Both the position numbers and the translations under genes were made by a program. Of a DNA stretch of 64,000 bases, positions 33,712-42,860 are shown in pieces. The DNA comes from CAYXAA01 sp964462985 (GTDB lineage Bacteria; Pseudomonadota; Alphaproteobacteria; Rhizobiales; Stappiaceae): contig CAYXAA010000008.1 in NCBI GenBank assembly GCA_964462985.1, positions 1-64,000 of the forward strand, written 5' to 3'. Under the pieces are notes generated by a model, which ran no database searches, had not been told where the DNA came from, and saw only the letters and a list, made by a program, of their open reading frames with translations. The first letter of the stretch is position 1, and every line of letters begins with the position of its first letter.

Positions 33712-34524
33712 ATGGTCGCTCGAAGTCTTGCCCTGCATCTGTGCAGCTTTCTCATCGCATATGGCGTAGCCGCGGCCGTCGCCGACCCCACACCGATGGA
33801 GACGCTGCGGGCGACGGGTTCCTGTCCTCGCTGCGACCTCAGACTTTCAGAAGCTCGGGGCCTCAGGTTTGATCGCGCCGATCTGCGAGGGGCCGTGTTG
33901 CGCGAAGCCGATTTCAAAGAGGCGATCCTGGCGGGCGCGGATCTTCGTGACGCTGACCTCCGGCGCGGCGAATTTGAACGGGTCGATCTCACGGGTGCTG
34001 ACCTAACTGATGCATCGATGCGTGGTGTCGATCTCGAAAAGGCGGTGTTGAACGGAGCGACATTTGTCGAAACCGATCTGCGCGACAGCGATCTCGGCGA
34101 GGCGCAGATTTCCGATGCGGACTTCACGAAGGCCGACCTACGCGGCGCCACCATGGTCCGGGCGTCCGGCACGCGAGCAGTATTCCGCAGCGCCAAGATG
34201 GACGGCATCGACTTCGAGCGCGCCAACTTGATGGAGGCGGACTTTTCCGAGAGCAGGTTGATGCTCGCCGATTTCGACCGGGTTCGCGCTGTCGGGGCCA
34301 AGTTCCGCAGGGCGGATCTGAGCGGTGTGCGCCTGTCGAGCGCGGACCTGACGGGTGCTGATCTGACGGAGGCGAACCTGACGAACGCCCTGCTGCGCCG
34401 CACAAGACTGGCCGGAGCCGATCTCACGGATGTCAAAGGCTTGACGGCGACCCGAATTATCGACGCCTGCGGCGACGAGTCGACCCGTCTGCCGCCGGGA
34501 ATTACGCTGAAGCCTTGCGATTAG
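33712..34524 (+). CDS. Exported pentapeptide-repeat protein
   Basis: 270 residues. A signal peptide (MVARSLALHLCSFLIAYGVAA) and a short CPRCDL segment precede about 35-38 tandem A(D/N)Lxx repeats (e.g. LRGADLRDADLRRGEF, LTGADLTEANLTNALL), which should form a right-handed quadrilateral beta-helix. The C-terminal tail has one pair of Cys. Most pentapeptide proteins lack export signals; this one probably works in the periplasm, with unknown function. GGGGAGG precedes ATG 33712. The large opposite-strand frame here is a shadow of the repeat. Confidence 0.83.
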   Translation: MVARSLALHLCSFLIAYGVAAAVADPTPMETLRATGSCPRCDLRLSEARGLRFDRADLRGAVLREADFKEAILAGADLRDADLRRGEFERVDLTGADLTDASMRGVDLEKAVLNGATFVETDLRDSDLGEAQISDADFTKADLRGATMVRASGTRAVFRSAKMDGIDFERANLMEADFSESRLMLADFDRVRAVGAKFRRADLSGVRLSSADLTGADLTEANLTNALLRRTRLAGADLTDVKGLTATRIIDACGDESTRLPPGITLKPCD

Positions 34525-34644
34525 GCGGCGCGCTTATTTCGCTTCAGTGGTTCTGCCACTCCCGCATTTCCGGTTGCTCGGATTCTTGAGCATTCGGTGC
34601 CTGCAGGCGGCGGTCATCTGCAACCCGGTCGATTGAGACCGCAC

Positions 34645-35442
34645 TTAGAACACATCGAACGAAAACCGGTAGCTGATTCCGACGCCGGCTGAGAACTGGT
34701 CCTCGCTTCCTTTGTTGACAATCGGGCTGTCGGCGGCATCGCCGATCAAACGGTCCCAGCGGCCCTGAAGATGGAGTGACACGGTGTCGGTCCAAGCATA
34801 GGAGGCTCGGGCTGCGATCCCCACCGATTTGAAGCCACCGCTGGGATCGTAGGGCGTTAGGGCACCGCCGGATGCTACCGCCTCCGTCGTCGAGACGCCG
34901 AAATACCGATCCATGTAATCTTCCGAGGCGAAGGCGACGCGCGGACCAAAGCTGAATTCGACCCGCTCGACCGGATTGGTGATGATGTCGAGACCGAACT
35001 GGCCGACTTGGCCGTGGTGGCCGTTGATGCCCTGGCGCAACTCGACGAAGCCGCGTAGCCAGTCATGGCGGTAGCCGATGCCGACGCCAAGTTCCAGGGC
35101 CCAGTTGATCGAATTGGTGCCGGTTAGGTCCGGATCATCGGAAGCTTTGCGTTCGCCAATGTAATTGAATGAAGGAAAAAAGAAGAAGCCGCGCTTGGTC
35201 GTGGCGCCATCCACCACCTGTCCGAGGCCAGGGACATAGAATCGCCCGACCGAAATGATCGGGAACGGATAGAGCAGATAATTATCGGCGCCGTCGTATT
35301 TCGGCTGTACCGACCCGCCGATGCCGAGATCGAGCACGAACTGCCGCGTAGGCATCGGGCGCTCGTCAGCGGAGGCGGCGCTGGCCACCATCACGGCCGC
35401 TGTCGAAAGCAGCAAGCCGGCCCGAAAAGTGCGCTTCATCAT
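34645..35442 (-). CDS. MipA/OmpV-family outer-membrane protein
   Basis: 265 residues. A signal peptide (MMKRTFRAGLLLSTAAVMVASAASA) is followed by a MipA/OmpV beta-barrel domain with FVLDLGIGGSVQPKYDGADNY, ELGVGIGYRHDWLRG and a C-terminal ...YRFSFDVF ending in Phe, as outer-membrane barrels do. Family members scaffold murein enzymes (MipA) or act as porins. It lies near mtgA and the L,D-transpeptidase gene, which fits a cell-wall role (inference). Confidence 0.85.
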   Translation of the reverse strand: MMKRTFRAGLLLSTAAVMVASAASADERPMPTRQFVLDLGIGGSVQPKYDGADNYLLYPFPIISVGRFYVPGLGQVVDGATTKRGFFFFPSFNYIGERKASDDPDLTGTNSINWALELGVGIGYRHDWLRGFVELRQGINGHHGQVGQFGLDIITNPVERVEFSFGPRVAFASEDYMDRYFGVSTTEAVASGGALTPYDPSGGFKSVGIAARASYAWTDTVSLHLQGRWDRLIGDAADSPIVNKGSEDQFSAGVGISYRFSFDVF

Positions 35443-35734
35443 CGGCGAATCCTTAAAGGCGAGTCGAAGTCCGCTACGTCTTCTATATGACCGTAGCATC
35501 ACAACCCCTACACGGCAGAAGCCACCAAAATGCTAATCGACATATGAAATCCTAAGGTGTTGCCCGGATGCATCGCCTCCGCGGTTCGAGCGCTGCCGGT
35601 CGGGCGACGCGCTGCGCTCGGACCCCTATGGAAATATTGCTCAGGCTTAGGCCGATGGACCCATCGGGACGAGAGCGGGAAGCCATCGTTGGAGGGCCAG
35701 GAGACCGAGCGTGCCGTGGCGCAGCGACAGTTCC

Positions 35735-36490
35735 CTATGGTCCCAGCACGCAGGTCACGTACGGACCGGACATTTGCGCTCTGCGCAGCACGATACCTGC
35801 AAGCCTGCGGTGGCCGGCCGACGGACTGGCCGGATTGCGCGTGCGGGGGCTCGGCAGGGCGGCGGCAAGGCGGGCCGCTTGGGTTTCTGTCAGTGTCTTG
35901 GCCGGCTTGCCGAACCACGCCTGTGCGGCCGCTTCGGCGCCGAAGACGCCTTCGCCCCATTCGGCGACGTTGAGATAAAGTTCCATGATCCGGCGCTTGG
36001 TCAGCATGGCATCTAGCATCAGGGCAAGCGGTATCTCAAGCGCTTTGCGTATATAGCTGCGGCCGGGCCATAGGAAAAGATTCTTGGCCAACTGCATGGT
36101 CAGCGTTGAGGCGCCGCGCGGGTCATCGCCCTCGTTCAAGGCCTCGATCTGACGGTTGAGAGCTTCCCAGTCGACCCCATTGTGCTCGCAGAACCGGGCG
36201 TCCTCGGCAACAATCACGCTGCGCACCAGATTCGGCGATATCTCCTCGAGCGGCTTCCACTGCCGGTCGACCCACAGCAGGCTGGCGTAGCGGGCAAGCA
36301 TCAGGGTGCTCACCGGCGGCACGACCGCATAGATGAGGGTCAATGCGGGCGGCACCAAAATGATCGCCAGCACGACGCGCAGGAGAACGCGGCCGAGTCG
36401 CCTTCCTCGCCCTCGACGCGGCTTCATTGCATCGTCCCAACGTTCTGGCGCGACATTGGGACCGGTATGCGGCGGAGCACGGCGCGGCAT
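35735..36490 (-). CDS. mtgA: Monofunctional peptidoglycan glycosyltransferase
   Basis: 251 residues. A basic N-terminus and one transmembrane helix (LLRVVLAIILVPPALTLIYA) precede a GT51 domain. Catalytic E96 lies in VAEDARFCEHNGVDWEA; GASTLTMQLAKNLFLW and KRRIMELYLNVAEWG are the other GT51 signatures. It polymerises lipid II glycan strands at the inner membrane. ATG 36490 (weak AGAGG site) is used; ATG 36427 is the alternative, giving 230 residues. Confidence 0.9.
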   Translation of the reverse strand: MPRRAPPHTGPNVAPERWDDAMKPRRGRGRRLGRVLLRVVLAIILVPPALTLIYAVVPPVSTLMLARYASLLWVDRQWKPLEEISPNLVRSVIVAEDARFCEHNGVDWEALNRQIEALNEGDDPRGASTLTMQLAKNLFLWPGRSYIRKALEIPLALMLDAMLTKRRIMELYLNVAEWGEGVFGAEAAAQAWFGKPAKTLTETQAARLAAALPSPRTRNPASPSAGHRRLAGIVLRRAQMSGPYVTCVLGP

Positions 36491-36792
36491 GGCAGTAGCC
36501 TCTGTTCGAACCCTGCGACAAAATACAGCATCGGCGGAAGCGTCGATGGCATCGCGGCCTCTTTCTCGCTGTTGCCGCCGCTAAGTGGCGGCTGGCCGCG
36601 GCTTTCAGGCATTCTGCCTCGCCGCGACAGTTTGGCTCGGGGCCGCGATGTCATGAACTTTTGCATTGACCGGCCGCCGGATCCTTGCATAACCCGGTGC
36701 TGTTGCGATGCACAATGATCGCTATCCCCCTTTAAGACGCCGCTCGCCTCGCACCTCCCTGCGCGCGGCGTCCCACTGTCAGGAGACCGACG
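36491..36792. other. Divergent promoter gap mtgA / ahpC
   Basis: 302 bp between divergent mtgA and ahpC. No gene is seen. No clear OxyR pattern (ATAG-N7-CTAT) was recognised before ahpC. A CAGGAGA ribosome-binding site ends the gap. Confidence 0.5.
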
Positions 36793-37344
36793 ATGCTTGG
36801 AATCGGAGACAAGCTGCCCGCATTCAGCGTGACCGGTGTGAAGCCGGGCTTCAACCACCACGAGGAAAACGGCGAGAGCGCCTTCGAGACGATCACGGAG
36901 AAGAGCTTCGAGGGCAAGTGGAAGGTGATCTTCTTCTATCCCAAGGATTTCACATTCGTCTGCCCGACCGAGATCGCCGAGTTCGCCCGGCTCGCTGGGG
37001 AATTCGAGGACCGCGATGCCGTCGTGCTTGGCGGCTCGACCGACAATGAATTCGTCAAACTTGCCTGGCGCCGCGACCATCCGGACCTCGACAAGCTGCC
37101 GATCTGGTCCTTCGCCGACACCAATGGCTCCCTCGTCGACGGCCTCGGCGTGCGCTCGCCCGACGGAGTGCCTTATCGGTATACCTTCATCGTCGACAAC
37201 GAGAACACGATCCAGCACGTCTACGCGACAAACCTTAACGTCGGCCGTAATCCGAAGGATACGCTGCGCGTCCTCGATGCACTGCAGACCGACGAACTTT
37301 GCCCCTGCAACCGCGAAGTCGGCGGCGCTACGCTGGCGGCGTAA
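36793..37344 (+). CDS. ahpC: Alkyl hydroperoxide reductase AhpC (peroxiredoxin)
   Basis: 183 residues. The peroxidatic C57 lies in DFTFVCPTE; C-terminal C170 and C172 (CPCNRE) are resolving or relay cysteines, as in the actinobacterial AhpC that uses AhpD as its reductant. It reduces organic peroxides and peroxynitrite in the cytoplasm. The neighbouring ahpD, instead of ahpF, supports that electron path. Confidence 0.93.
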   Translation: MLGIGDKLPAFSVTGVKPGFNHHEENGESAFETITEKSFEGKWKVIFFYPKDFTFVCPTEIAEFARLAGEFEDRDAVVLGGSTDNEFVKLAWRRDHPDLDKLPIWSFADTNGSLVDGLGVRSPDGVPYRYTFIVDNENTIQHVYATNLNVGRNPKDTLRVLDALQTDELCPCNREVGGATLAA

Positions 37345-37366
37345 GGCGTAGATTGCCTGTCAGATC

Positions 37367-37399
37367 GCCGGGCTGGGGCGACGTCGACCCCAGCCCGGC
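37367..37399 (+). other. Strong hairpin between ahpC and ahpD
   Basis: GCCGGGCTGGGG (37367-37378) pairs perfectly with CCCCAGCCCGGC (37388-37399) across a 9-nt loop. There is no U tract, so it may be a partial terminator or a 3-prime stabiliser that sets the ahpC:ahpD mRNA ratio. Confidence 0.6.
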
Positions 37400-37546
37400 T
37401 GATGGTTATCCACCAATCCATTCCATCGCCATTACCAGGTCTGATCCGGCGATCGCCGCAGGAAGCGCGCCGGCTGGTCCGACTAAGCTCATGCGGTGAA
37501 GAATTGGTATGAGGCGCGGCACGCACCCGACTTTCAGGAGTGTCAC

Positions 37547-38065
37547 ATGTCGATCGAGTCCCTGAAATCAGCCATCCCTGACTTTGCAAAGGATGTCCGT
37601 CTCAACCTGTCATCGATGGCGGCCGATGAGACCCTCGGCGCTCAGCAGAAATACGGCCTGTTCGTCGCCTGCGGGATCGCGGCGCGCAATGCCATTGTTC
37701 GTGACGCCCTGATTGCGGAAGCGACGGTGCATCTGTCTGCAGAGGCGTTGGCTGCGGCCAAGGCGGCTGCGGCCATCATGGGTCAGAACAATGTCTACTA
37801 CCGCTTTGTCCATTTGGCTTCCAACGCGCAGTACAGGACCCTGCCAGCGAAGCTCAGGATGAACGTGATCGGTCGCCCCGGGGTCGACAAGCTCGATTTC
37901 GAGCTTTGGTCGCTCGCTGTCTCGGCGATCAACGGATGCGGCGCGTGCATCGATGCCCATGAGGACGTCCTGCGCAAGGCCGGCATGACCGTGGAACAGA
38001 TCCAGACTGCCGTGCGGTTCGCGGCGATTATCCAGTCGGCCGCAATCGCGATCGAAGCGGCATAG
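37547..38065 (+). CDS. ahpD: AhpD alkylhydroperoxidase / AhpC reductase partner
   Basis: 172 residues, all-helical AhpD fold. C131 and C134 of NGCGACIDAHED with H138 match the Mycobacterium tuberculosis AhpD C130/C133/H137 site. It is expected to re-reduce AhpC through lipoyl-linked electrons. CAGGAG precedes ATG 37547. The gene is 200 bp after ahpC in the same direction, separated by a strong hairpin. Confidence 0.92.
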   Translation: MSIESLKSAIPDFAKDVRLNLSSMAADETLGAQQKYGLFVACGIAARNAIVRDALIAEATVHLSAEALAAAKAAAAIMGQNNVYYRFVHLASNAQYRTLPAKLRMNVIGRPGVDKLDFELWSLAVSAINGCGACIDAHEDVLRKAGMTVEQIQTAVRFAAIIQSAAIAIEAA

Positions 38066-38215
38066 GGCGAAAACCGCGGTCCGGTTGCTCCTGGCATCAC
38101 GGCGGTAGCCTGCAGCTCCGGACGCTGCTGCTTCTCATGACGAGACCGAACCCGTCGCCGTCCGTTCGGCTCGGGGCCTTGCGGACGACGCACTTCGCTC
38201 GCAGGTGACCGCTTG

Positions 38216-38632
38216 TCAGCGGCTCTCTTGGCCCCGAACCATATCAGTCGGCTCATGCTCGAGCTCCAGCAACTCGTCAAAGTCGCTCGCCTCGAAAATC
38301 GGGCGGATCTCGAGTTCGCTCGGACCTGGCATCGGATTGGGGCAGCGCTTCGCCCATGCGACCGCGTCATCCATGTCCTTCACTTCCCACAGCCAGAACC
38401 CGGCGACGAGCTCGCTTGTGGCGGAAAACGGACCGTCGTAGACGGTGCGGTCAGCTCCGTTGAAGGCGATGCGCTTACCCTGAGACGAGGGCCGAAGTCC
38501 ATCGCCGGTCACCATGATACCGGCCTTGATCAATTCCTGGTTGTACTTGCCCATGGCCTCGAACAACTCGCGCGTGGGCTTAGCGCCCGCTTCACTGTCC
38601 GCCGTTGCCTTCACCAGAACCATCACGCGCAT
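38216..38632 (-). CDS. YciI-like protein
   Basis: 138 residues of the YCII/DGPF family: MRVMVLVKATADSEAG, then GLRPSSQGKRI, YDGPFSATSELVAGFWLWEVKDMDDAVAWA and IRPIFEASDF. This ferredoxin-like fold is often next to ECF sigma factors, but none is seen here. Biochemical role unknown. CGGAGGCGAGACA precedes the ATG at 38632. Convergent with ahpD. Confidence 0.85.
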   Translation of the reverse strand: MRVMVLVKATADSEAGAKPTRELFEAMGKYNQELIKAGIMVTGDGLRPSSQGKRIAFNGADRTVYDGPFSATSELVAGFWLWEVKDMDDAVAWAKRCPNPMPGPSELEIRPIFEASDFDELLELEHEPTDMVRGQESR

Positions 38633-38791
38633 TGTCTCGCCTCCGTTGTGATGCGGGCCGCTGCGGCCTCACTGCCGCAAGGACGAAGCTGCTCCCGACG
38701 AGCCGACATCGCGCGGAAATTTTTTATCGGGATGAGGTGCTCGGAAAATCGTGCTTCCTCACGTATCGGATCGCGTGTCGCCGGTATTCGA

Positions 38792-39343
38792 TCAAGCGCC
38801 AGGCAGTTTGCGGCCACTGCGAAAGATCGGCCCACCGTGGGCGTGGACGGCCGCTGGTTCCGTTGGCGCACCAGAAGCAACCGGACGAGCCGGAAAGCGG
38901 CCATGGACGCGATAGCGGTCATAGAGCACGATTGCGCCGGCAGTGGCGACATTGATACAGAACCGGGTCGGGATCTTGACGATATGGGTGCACCGAGCCT
39001 GCATGGCGGCCGACAGGGAACCGCGTTCCGGGCCAAGGACATAGGCCGCCCGTAAAGGATGGCCGAAGCTCGGAAGGTCGATGGCGTCCTCGGTAAGTTC
39101 GATTCCGACCAGTTGGCAGCCGTGCGGAAGGTCCATCTCGTCGACGCTGTTCCAGTGAAACAGCGGCAGGTGGTCGGTGCTCTTCGATGTATCGGTGGGC
39201 GGCGCCTTTCGCAGGCGCTGATCGGCGTCCACCGTGAAGAAGAAGCTCGCGCCGAAGGCGTGAGCCGAGCGCATCAGGTTGCCGAGATTGCCTTGCTTCG
39301 AAAGTCCCTCGGCACCGATCGCAAAATAGCCGCGCATGTGCAT
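38792..39343 (-). CDS. SpoU/TrmH-family RNA methyltransferase
   Basis: 183 residues with the SPOUT knot motifs. Motif 1 is KQGNLGNLMRSAHAFGA, motif 2 is AYVLGPERGSLSAAMQARC and motif 3 is KIPTRFCINVATAGAIVLYDR, with the SAM-binding trefoil Asn. It probably 2-O-methylates a tRNA or rRNA ribose. The protein is short and lacks an N-terminal substrate-binding domain, so its target is unknown. The tail after residue 150 is Pro/Ala rich. Confidence 0.87.
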   Translation of the reverse strand: MHMRGYFAIGAEGLSKQGNLGNLMRSAHAFGASFFFTVDADQRLRKAPPTDTSKSTDHLPLFHWNSVDEMDLPHGCQLVGIELTEDAIDLPSFGHPLRAAYVLGPERGSLSAAMQARCTHIVKIPTRFCINVATAGAIVLYDRYRVHGRFPARPVASGAPTEPAAVHAHGGPIFRSGRKLPGA

Positions 39344-39479
39344 GGTCGATCCTTGCCGTTGATGCGGCCGGAATAGCGTCGCCGGGAGCGAGCGGCAAGG
39401 CGCTCGTGACCGGCTCTACGCTGTCTATTCCCGACTGACACGATATGGTACCGGAGTCGAGCGGTATGGGAACGTCGCC

Positions 39480-40463
39480 GTGAAAGCTGTTCTGTGCGAA
39501 GACTTCGGGCCGCCGTCGTCTCTGATTCTGCGGGAAATCGATGAGCCGGTGGCCGGGACTGGCGAGGTCGTCGTCAGGGTGTGCGCGGCCGCGCTCAACT
39601 TCTTCGACACACTGATCATCCAGGGCAAGTACCAGTTCCGCCCGGCGCTGCCGTTTTCGCCGAGCGCCGAGATGGCGGGCGAGGTCGAGACCGTCGGCGA
39701 CGGTGTCGCGTGTTTCAAGCCCGGCGATCGGGTCATGGGGTATCTGAAATGGGGGGCGGCGCGCGAGAAGGTGGTGGCTGGCGAAGGTGATCTCATTCAC
39801 CTGCCCGATGAGGTCGGCTTCGAGGAGGCTGCCAGTCTAACCGTCACCTACGGCACGACGCTGCACGCCTTGAAGCACCGCGCCCATCTCCGGCCCGGCG
39901 AGACGGTCGCCGTACTGGGGGCCGTCGGCGGCGTCGGCCAGGCCGCGGTGGAGATTGCGAAGCTGTTGGGCGCCCGCGTCATCGCTTGTGCCTCCAGCGA
40001 CGACAAGCTCGAATTCGCTCGTACGCTTGGGGCCGATGACTGTGTTAACTACGCCCGGGACGATCTGAAGTCTGCGCTGAAGGGTCTGACCGATGGGGCC
40101 GGCGTCGACGTGGTCTACGATCCCGTCGGGGGCAGCCTCACCGAGGCGGCGATCCGGGCAACGGGCTGGCGTGGGCGGTATCTTGTCATCGGCTTCGCCT
40201 CGGGCGAGATCCCGAAACTGCCGCTCAATCTCGTGCTGCTGAAGGGCTGCGATGTGCTTGGCGTGTTCTGGGGAGAGGCCCTGCTGCGCGAGCCTGAGCA
40301 TCATCGCGCCAGCATCGCGGAGTTGCTCGACTGGGTCCGTCGCCGCCGGCTCAAGCCTCACATCCACGCCGTCTACCCGCTGGAGCAGACGGCCGCTGCG
40401 CTGGAGGAAATCGCGGCGCGGCGCGTCAAGGGCAAGGTGATCGTGAGGCCCGGACGGATCTGA
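39480..40463 (+). CDS. NADPH:quinone oxidoreductase-like MDR protein
   Basis: 327 residues of the zinc-independent medium-chain reductase family. NFFDTLIIQGKYQFRP and FSPSAEMAGEVETVG belong to the catalytic domain, and the Rossmann loop is VAVLGAVGGVGQAAVEIAKLLGA. There are no zinc-binding cysteines. It is typically annotated as quinone oxidoreductase; the true substrate is unknown. The start is GTG 39480, which gives the conserved MKAVLCEDFG N-terminus. Confidence 0.87.
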   Translation: MKAVLCEDFGPPSSLILREIDEPVAGTGEVVVRVCAAALNFFDTLIIQGKYQFRPALPFSPSAEMAGEVETVGDGVACFKPGDRVMGYLKWGAAREKVVAGEGDLIHLPDEVGFEEAASLTVTYGTTLHALKHRAHLRPGETVAVLGAVGGVGQAAVEIAKLLGARVIACASSDDKLEFARTLGADDCVNYARDDLKSALKGLTDGAGVDVVYDPVGGSLTEAAIRATGWRGRYLVIGFASGEIPKLPLNLVLLKGCDVLGVFWGEALLREPEHHRASIAELLDWVRRRRLKPHIHAVYPLEQTAAALEEIAARRVKGKVIVRPGRI

Positions 40464-40472
40464 ACCGTCTCC

Positions 40473-41276
40473 TTATGCTTCCAACGTGGTGATGACCGGA
40501 GCGTGGTCCGAGGGCTGGGGCCAGCCGCGAATGTCGCGGAGGGCCGCTATCACCGTTGCGGTTGAAGCCAGATCCGACGTGGCCCAGACATGGTCGAGGC
40601 GCCGGCCTTTGTCGGCCGCCGACCAGTCCTTTGCGCGGTAGCTCCACCAGGTGTAGAGCTTCTCCTCCATCGGCACGAAGCGGCGCATCACGTCTACGAA
40701 GGAACCCGCCTCACGTACAGCTTCGAGCAGATCGCATTCAATCGGGGTGTGGCTGACGACTTTCAGCAACGCCTTGTGTGACCAGACATCGTGTTCATAG
40801 GGAGCGACGTTGAGGTCGCCGACAATCACCGACGGCCGAGCTGCCGCGGTGAGTTCGTCTCCCATCTCGCGAAGGAAGGCGAGCTTGTGAGCAAATTTGG
40901 CATTGATGTCCGGATCAGGCTCGTCGCCGCCGGCGGGCACGTAGAAATTGTGCAGCGTTACCGATGAACCGGCGAAAGCGAGGTCTGTCGCGACATGGCG
41001 CGAGTCGCCCTTGCCGCAATAGTCGCGTCGCGCCTCGCGCAGGAACGGACGTTTCGACAGGGTGGCAACGCCGTGGTAGCCCTTCTGGCCGTTGATCGCT
41101 ATGTGCTCATAGCCAAGCTTGCGGAAGGCGCCGGCGGGAAAGTTGGCGTCCGGGCATTTGGTTTCCTGCAGGCACAACACGTCCGGCGCGTGCTCGATCA
41201 GGAATCTTTCTACGATCGGCAGCCTGAGCCGAACGGAGTTGATGTTCCAGGTGGCGACGGTCAGGCGATCGGACAT
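40473..41276 (-). CDS. xth: Exodeoxyribonuclease III
   Basis: 267 residues of the ExoIII/AP-endonuclease EEP family. VATWNINSVRLRLP, CLQETKCPDANFP, GYHGVATLSK, VGDLNVAPYEHDVW, TWWSYR and RLDHVWATSDLA with the final PSDHAPV carry the catalytic Asn, Glu, Tyr/Asp and His. It repairs abasic sites and trims 3-prime blocks in DNA. Convergent with the quinone oxidoreductase gene, 9 bp apart. Confidence 0.93.
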   Translation of the reverse strand: MSDRLTVATWNINSVRLRLPIVERFLIEHAPDVLCLQETKCPDANFPAGAFRKLGYEHIAINGQKGYHGVATLSKRPFLREARRDYCGKGDSRHVATDLAFAGSSVTLHNFYVPAGGDEPDPDINAKFAHKLAFLREMGDELTAAARPSVIVGDLNVAPYEHDVWSHKALLKVVSHTPIECDLLEAVREAGSFVDVMRRFVPMEEKLYTWWSYRAKDWSAADKGRRLDHVWATSDLASTATVIAALRDIRGWPQPSDHAPVITTLEA

Positions 41277-41372
41277 GGAGACTTCCGGAAAGGCAGGGAA
41301 GAGCCGAGCGGCGGGCCCTCTTTCCAGCTGCGGCATCGCAATACCGAGGGCAGCCGCGACCGGCGTCGCGCG

Positions 41373-41720
41373 CTAGGAGCGGGCCGCGACGATGATGATC
41401 TCGACCTTATGGTTCGGCGTGGCCAACTTGGACTCGCCGGTGGCACGCGCCGGTGGGTTGGCAGGATCGATCCAAGCGTCCCAAACCGAATTCATCTCGT
41501 TGAAATCGGAAATGTCCGCGAGCCAGATCGTTGCTTGTAGGATCTGTGACTTGTCCGTGCCAGCGCTCGCCAGCAGGCGGTCGACCTCGGATAAAGCGGT
41601 TCGGGTCTGCTCGGCGACGCTCTGGCCGGGTGCGCCGACCTGCCCGGCAAGATAGACCAGATTTCCGGCCGCCACTGCCTGGCTCATGCGGGGGCCGGGT
41701 TCGATGCGCTGGATGGACAT
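41373..41720 (-). CDS. RidA/YjgF-family protein
   Basis: 115 residues: IEPGPRMSQAVAAGNLVYLAGQVG, then the trimer-pocket segments LLASAGTDKSQILQATIWLADI and WDAWIDPANPPARATGESKLA, with KVEIIIVAA at the end. The canonical RidA Arg is replaced in the RATGES segment arrangement, so enamine/imine deaminase activity is likely but not certain. There is no exact metabolic context. Confidence 0.87.
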   Translation of the reverse strand: MSIQRIEPGPRMSQAVAAGNLVYLAGQVGAPGQSVAEQTRTALSEVDRLLASAGTDKSQILQATIWLADISDFNEMNSVWDAWIDPANPPARATGESKLATPNHKVEIIIVAARS

Positions 41721-41976
41721 GGCGGAGCTCCGAAGATGGGGGCAGATCGGCGACTGCACCATCTGCTTCTAAGATGATGCCCCCTAAAGTAAAGCTCGAC
41801 GGTCGGTCCGGGGTGGTGAAACCTGTGGACGGGGGCGTGACGCGCATCACATGGGTCACGATTCCGCTGCCCAGCCAGCGCAAGTCGCTCCGCTGGCGTT
41901 TTCCCTATGGTAAGTATCTCGTTAAGAATTTCGATTAGTCTCGCGGCCGAGTGGGGGCCGGCTGTCGGATTGAAGA

Positions 41977-42741
41977 ATGGTTGCTCGAGTGTTTGCCTTT
42001 CTCATGGTCATTGCGATCGCCGCATGCGCGGGGTTCGAGTTCCCGGACCCGACTCCGGACGATTTTCCCATCCATGGCATTGATGTGTCGCGCTATCAGG
42101 GAGAAATCGACTGGCAGGAGGTTCGGCGCAGTGGCGTCGAATTCGTCTGGATCAAGGCAACGGAGGGGGGCGACTATCTCGACCCCAAGTTCCATTCCTA
42201 CTGGGAAGGAGCGAGGGCAGCCGGCATCCCCCGCGGGGCCTATCATTTCTGGTATTTCTGCCGACCCGTCGAGGAGCAGATCGCGTGGTTCATTCAGAAC
42301 GTGCCCGTAGATCCCGGTGCGTTACCTCCGGTCCTCGATATGGAATGGAACGCCCATTCCAAAACCTGTCGCAAGCGGCCGCCGCGCGGGGAAATCATTC
42401 GCGATATGCAGATCTTCATCCAGGCGCTGACGAAGCACTACGGCAAGGCGCCGGTGATTTACTCCTCTGTCGACTTTCATCGCGACCGGCTGGTGAACAT
42501 GCTGCCGGCGCACCAGTTCTGGCTGCGTTCCGTCGCAAGTCATCCTCGCCACAAATACGAGAACCGCGACGACTGGATGTTCTGGCAGTACACCGCGGAA
42601 GGGAGGGTTCCCGGCATCAAGGGCAACGTTGACCGCAACGTTTTTTACGGCTCGAAGTCGCAGTGGAGGTTGTGGCTTAGGGAACGCAACGTTAGGCCGG
42701 CAGGCGAGCAGACGGCGCAAAATGTGCTGAGCTTCCAGTGA
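41977..42741 (+). CDS. GH25 lysozyme, probable lipoprotein
   Basis: 254 residues. The lipobox AIAAC puts the modified Cys at residue 17. The GH25 domain follows with GIDVSRYQGEIDW, VWIKATEGGDYLDPKF, GAYHFWYF, VLDMEWN (catalytic Asp/Glu) and WMFWQYTAEGRVPGI. It is a muramidase that cuts the glycan strand of peptidoglycan, probably membrane-anchored in the periplasm. Confidence 0.9.
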   Translation: MVARVFAFLMVIAIAACAGFEFPDPTPDDFPIHGIDVSRYQGEIDWQEVRRSGVEFVWIKATEGGDYLDPKFHSYWEGARAAGIPRGAYHFWYFCRPVEEQIAWFIQNVPVDPGALPPVLDMEWNAHSKTCRKRPPRGEIIRDMQIFIQALTKHYGKAPVIYSSVDFHRDRLVNMLPAHQFWLRSVASHPRHKYENRDDWMFWQYTAEGRVPGIKGNVDRNVFYGSKSQWRLWLRERNVRPAGEQTAQNVLSFQ

Positions 42742-42860
42742 AGATGGCCCAGCCGATTGGCAGAACCTTTCATCTCATTCGATGTCAGCGGTGCATGAGG
42801 CCGCACATGGTTCTGCTGGCAGGTACATGAGCTCTTTCTGACGACCGCAACCTCGTCCCG

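Noticed and set aside
33669..34436. 255-codon minus-strand frame opposite the pentapeptide gene
   Set aside because: The repetitive RSAP/KSAS pattern is the complement of the pentapeptide codons.
36491..36520. Possible tRNA T-loop (GGTTCGAAC on the minus strand)
   Set aside because: No flanking T-stem, anticodon arm or acceptor pairing could be built.
38633..38791. Extra gene between the YciI and SpoU genes
   Set aside because: The gap is 159 bp and its frames are parts of shadows; no start with a ribosome-binding site was seen.
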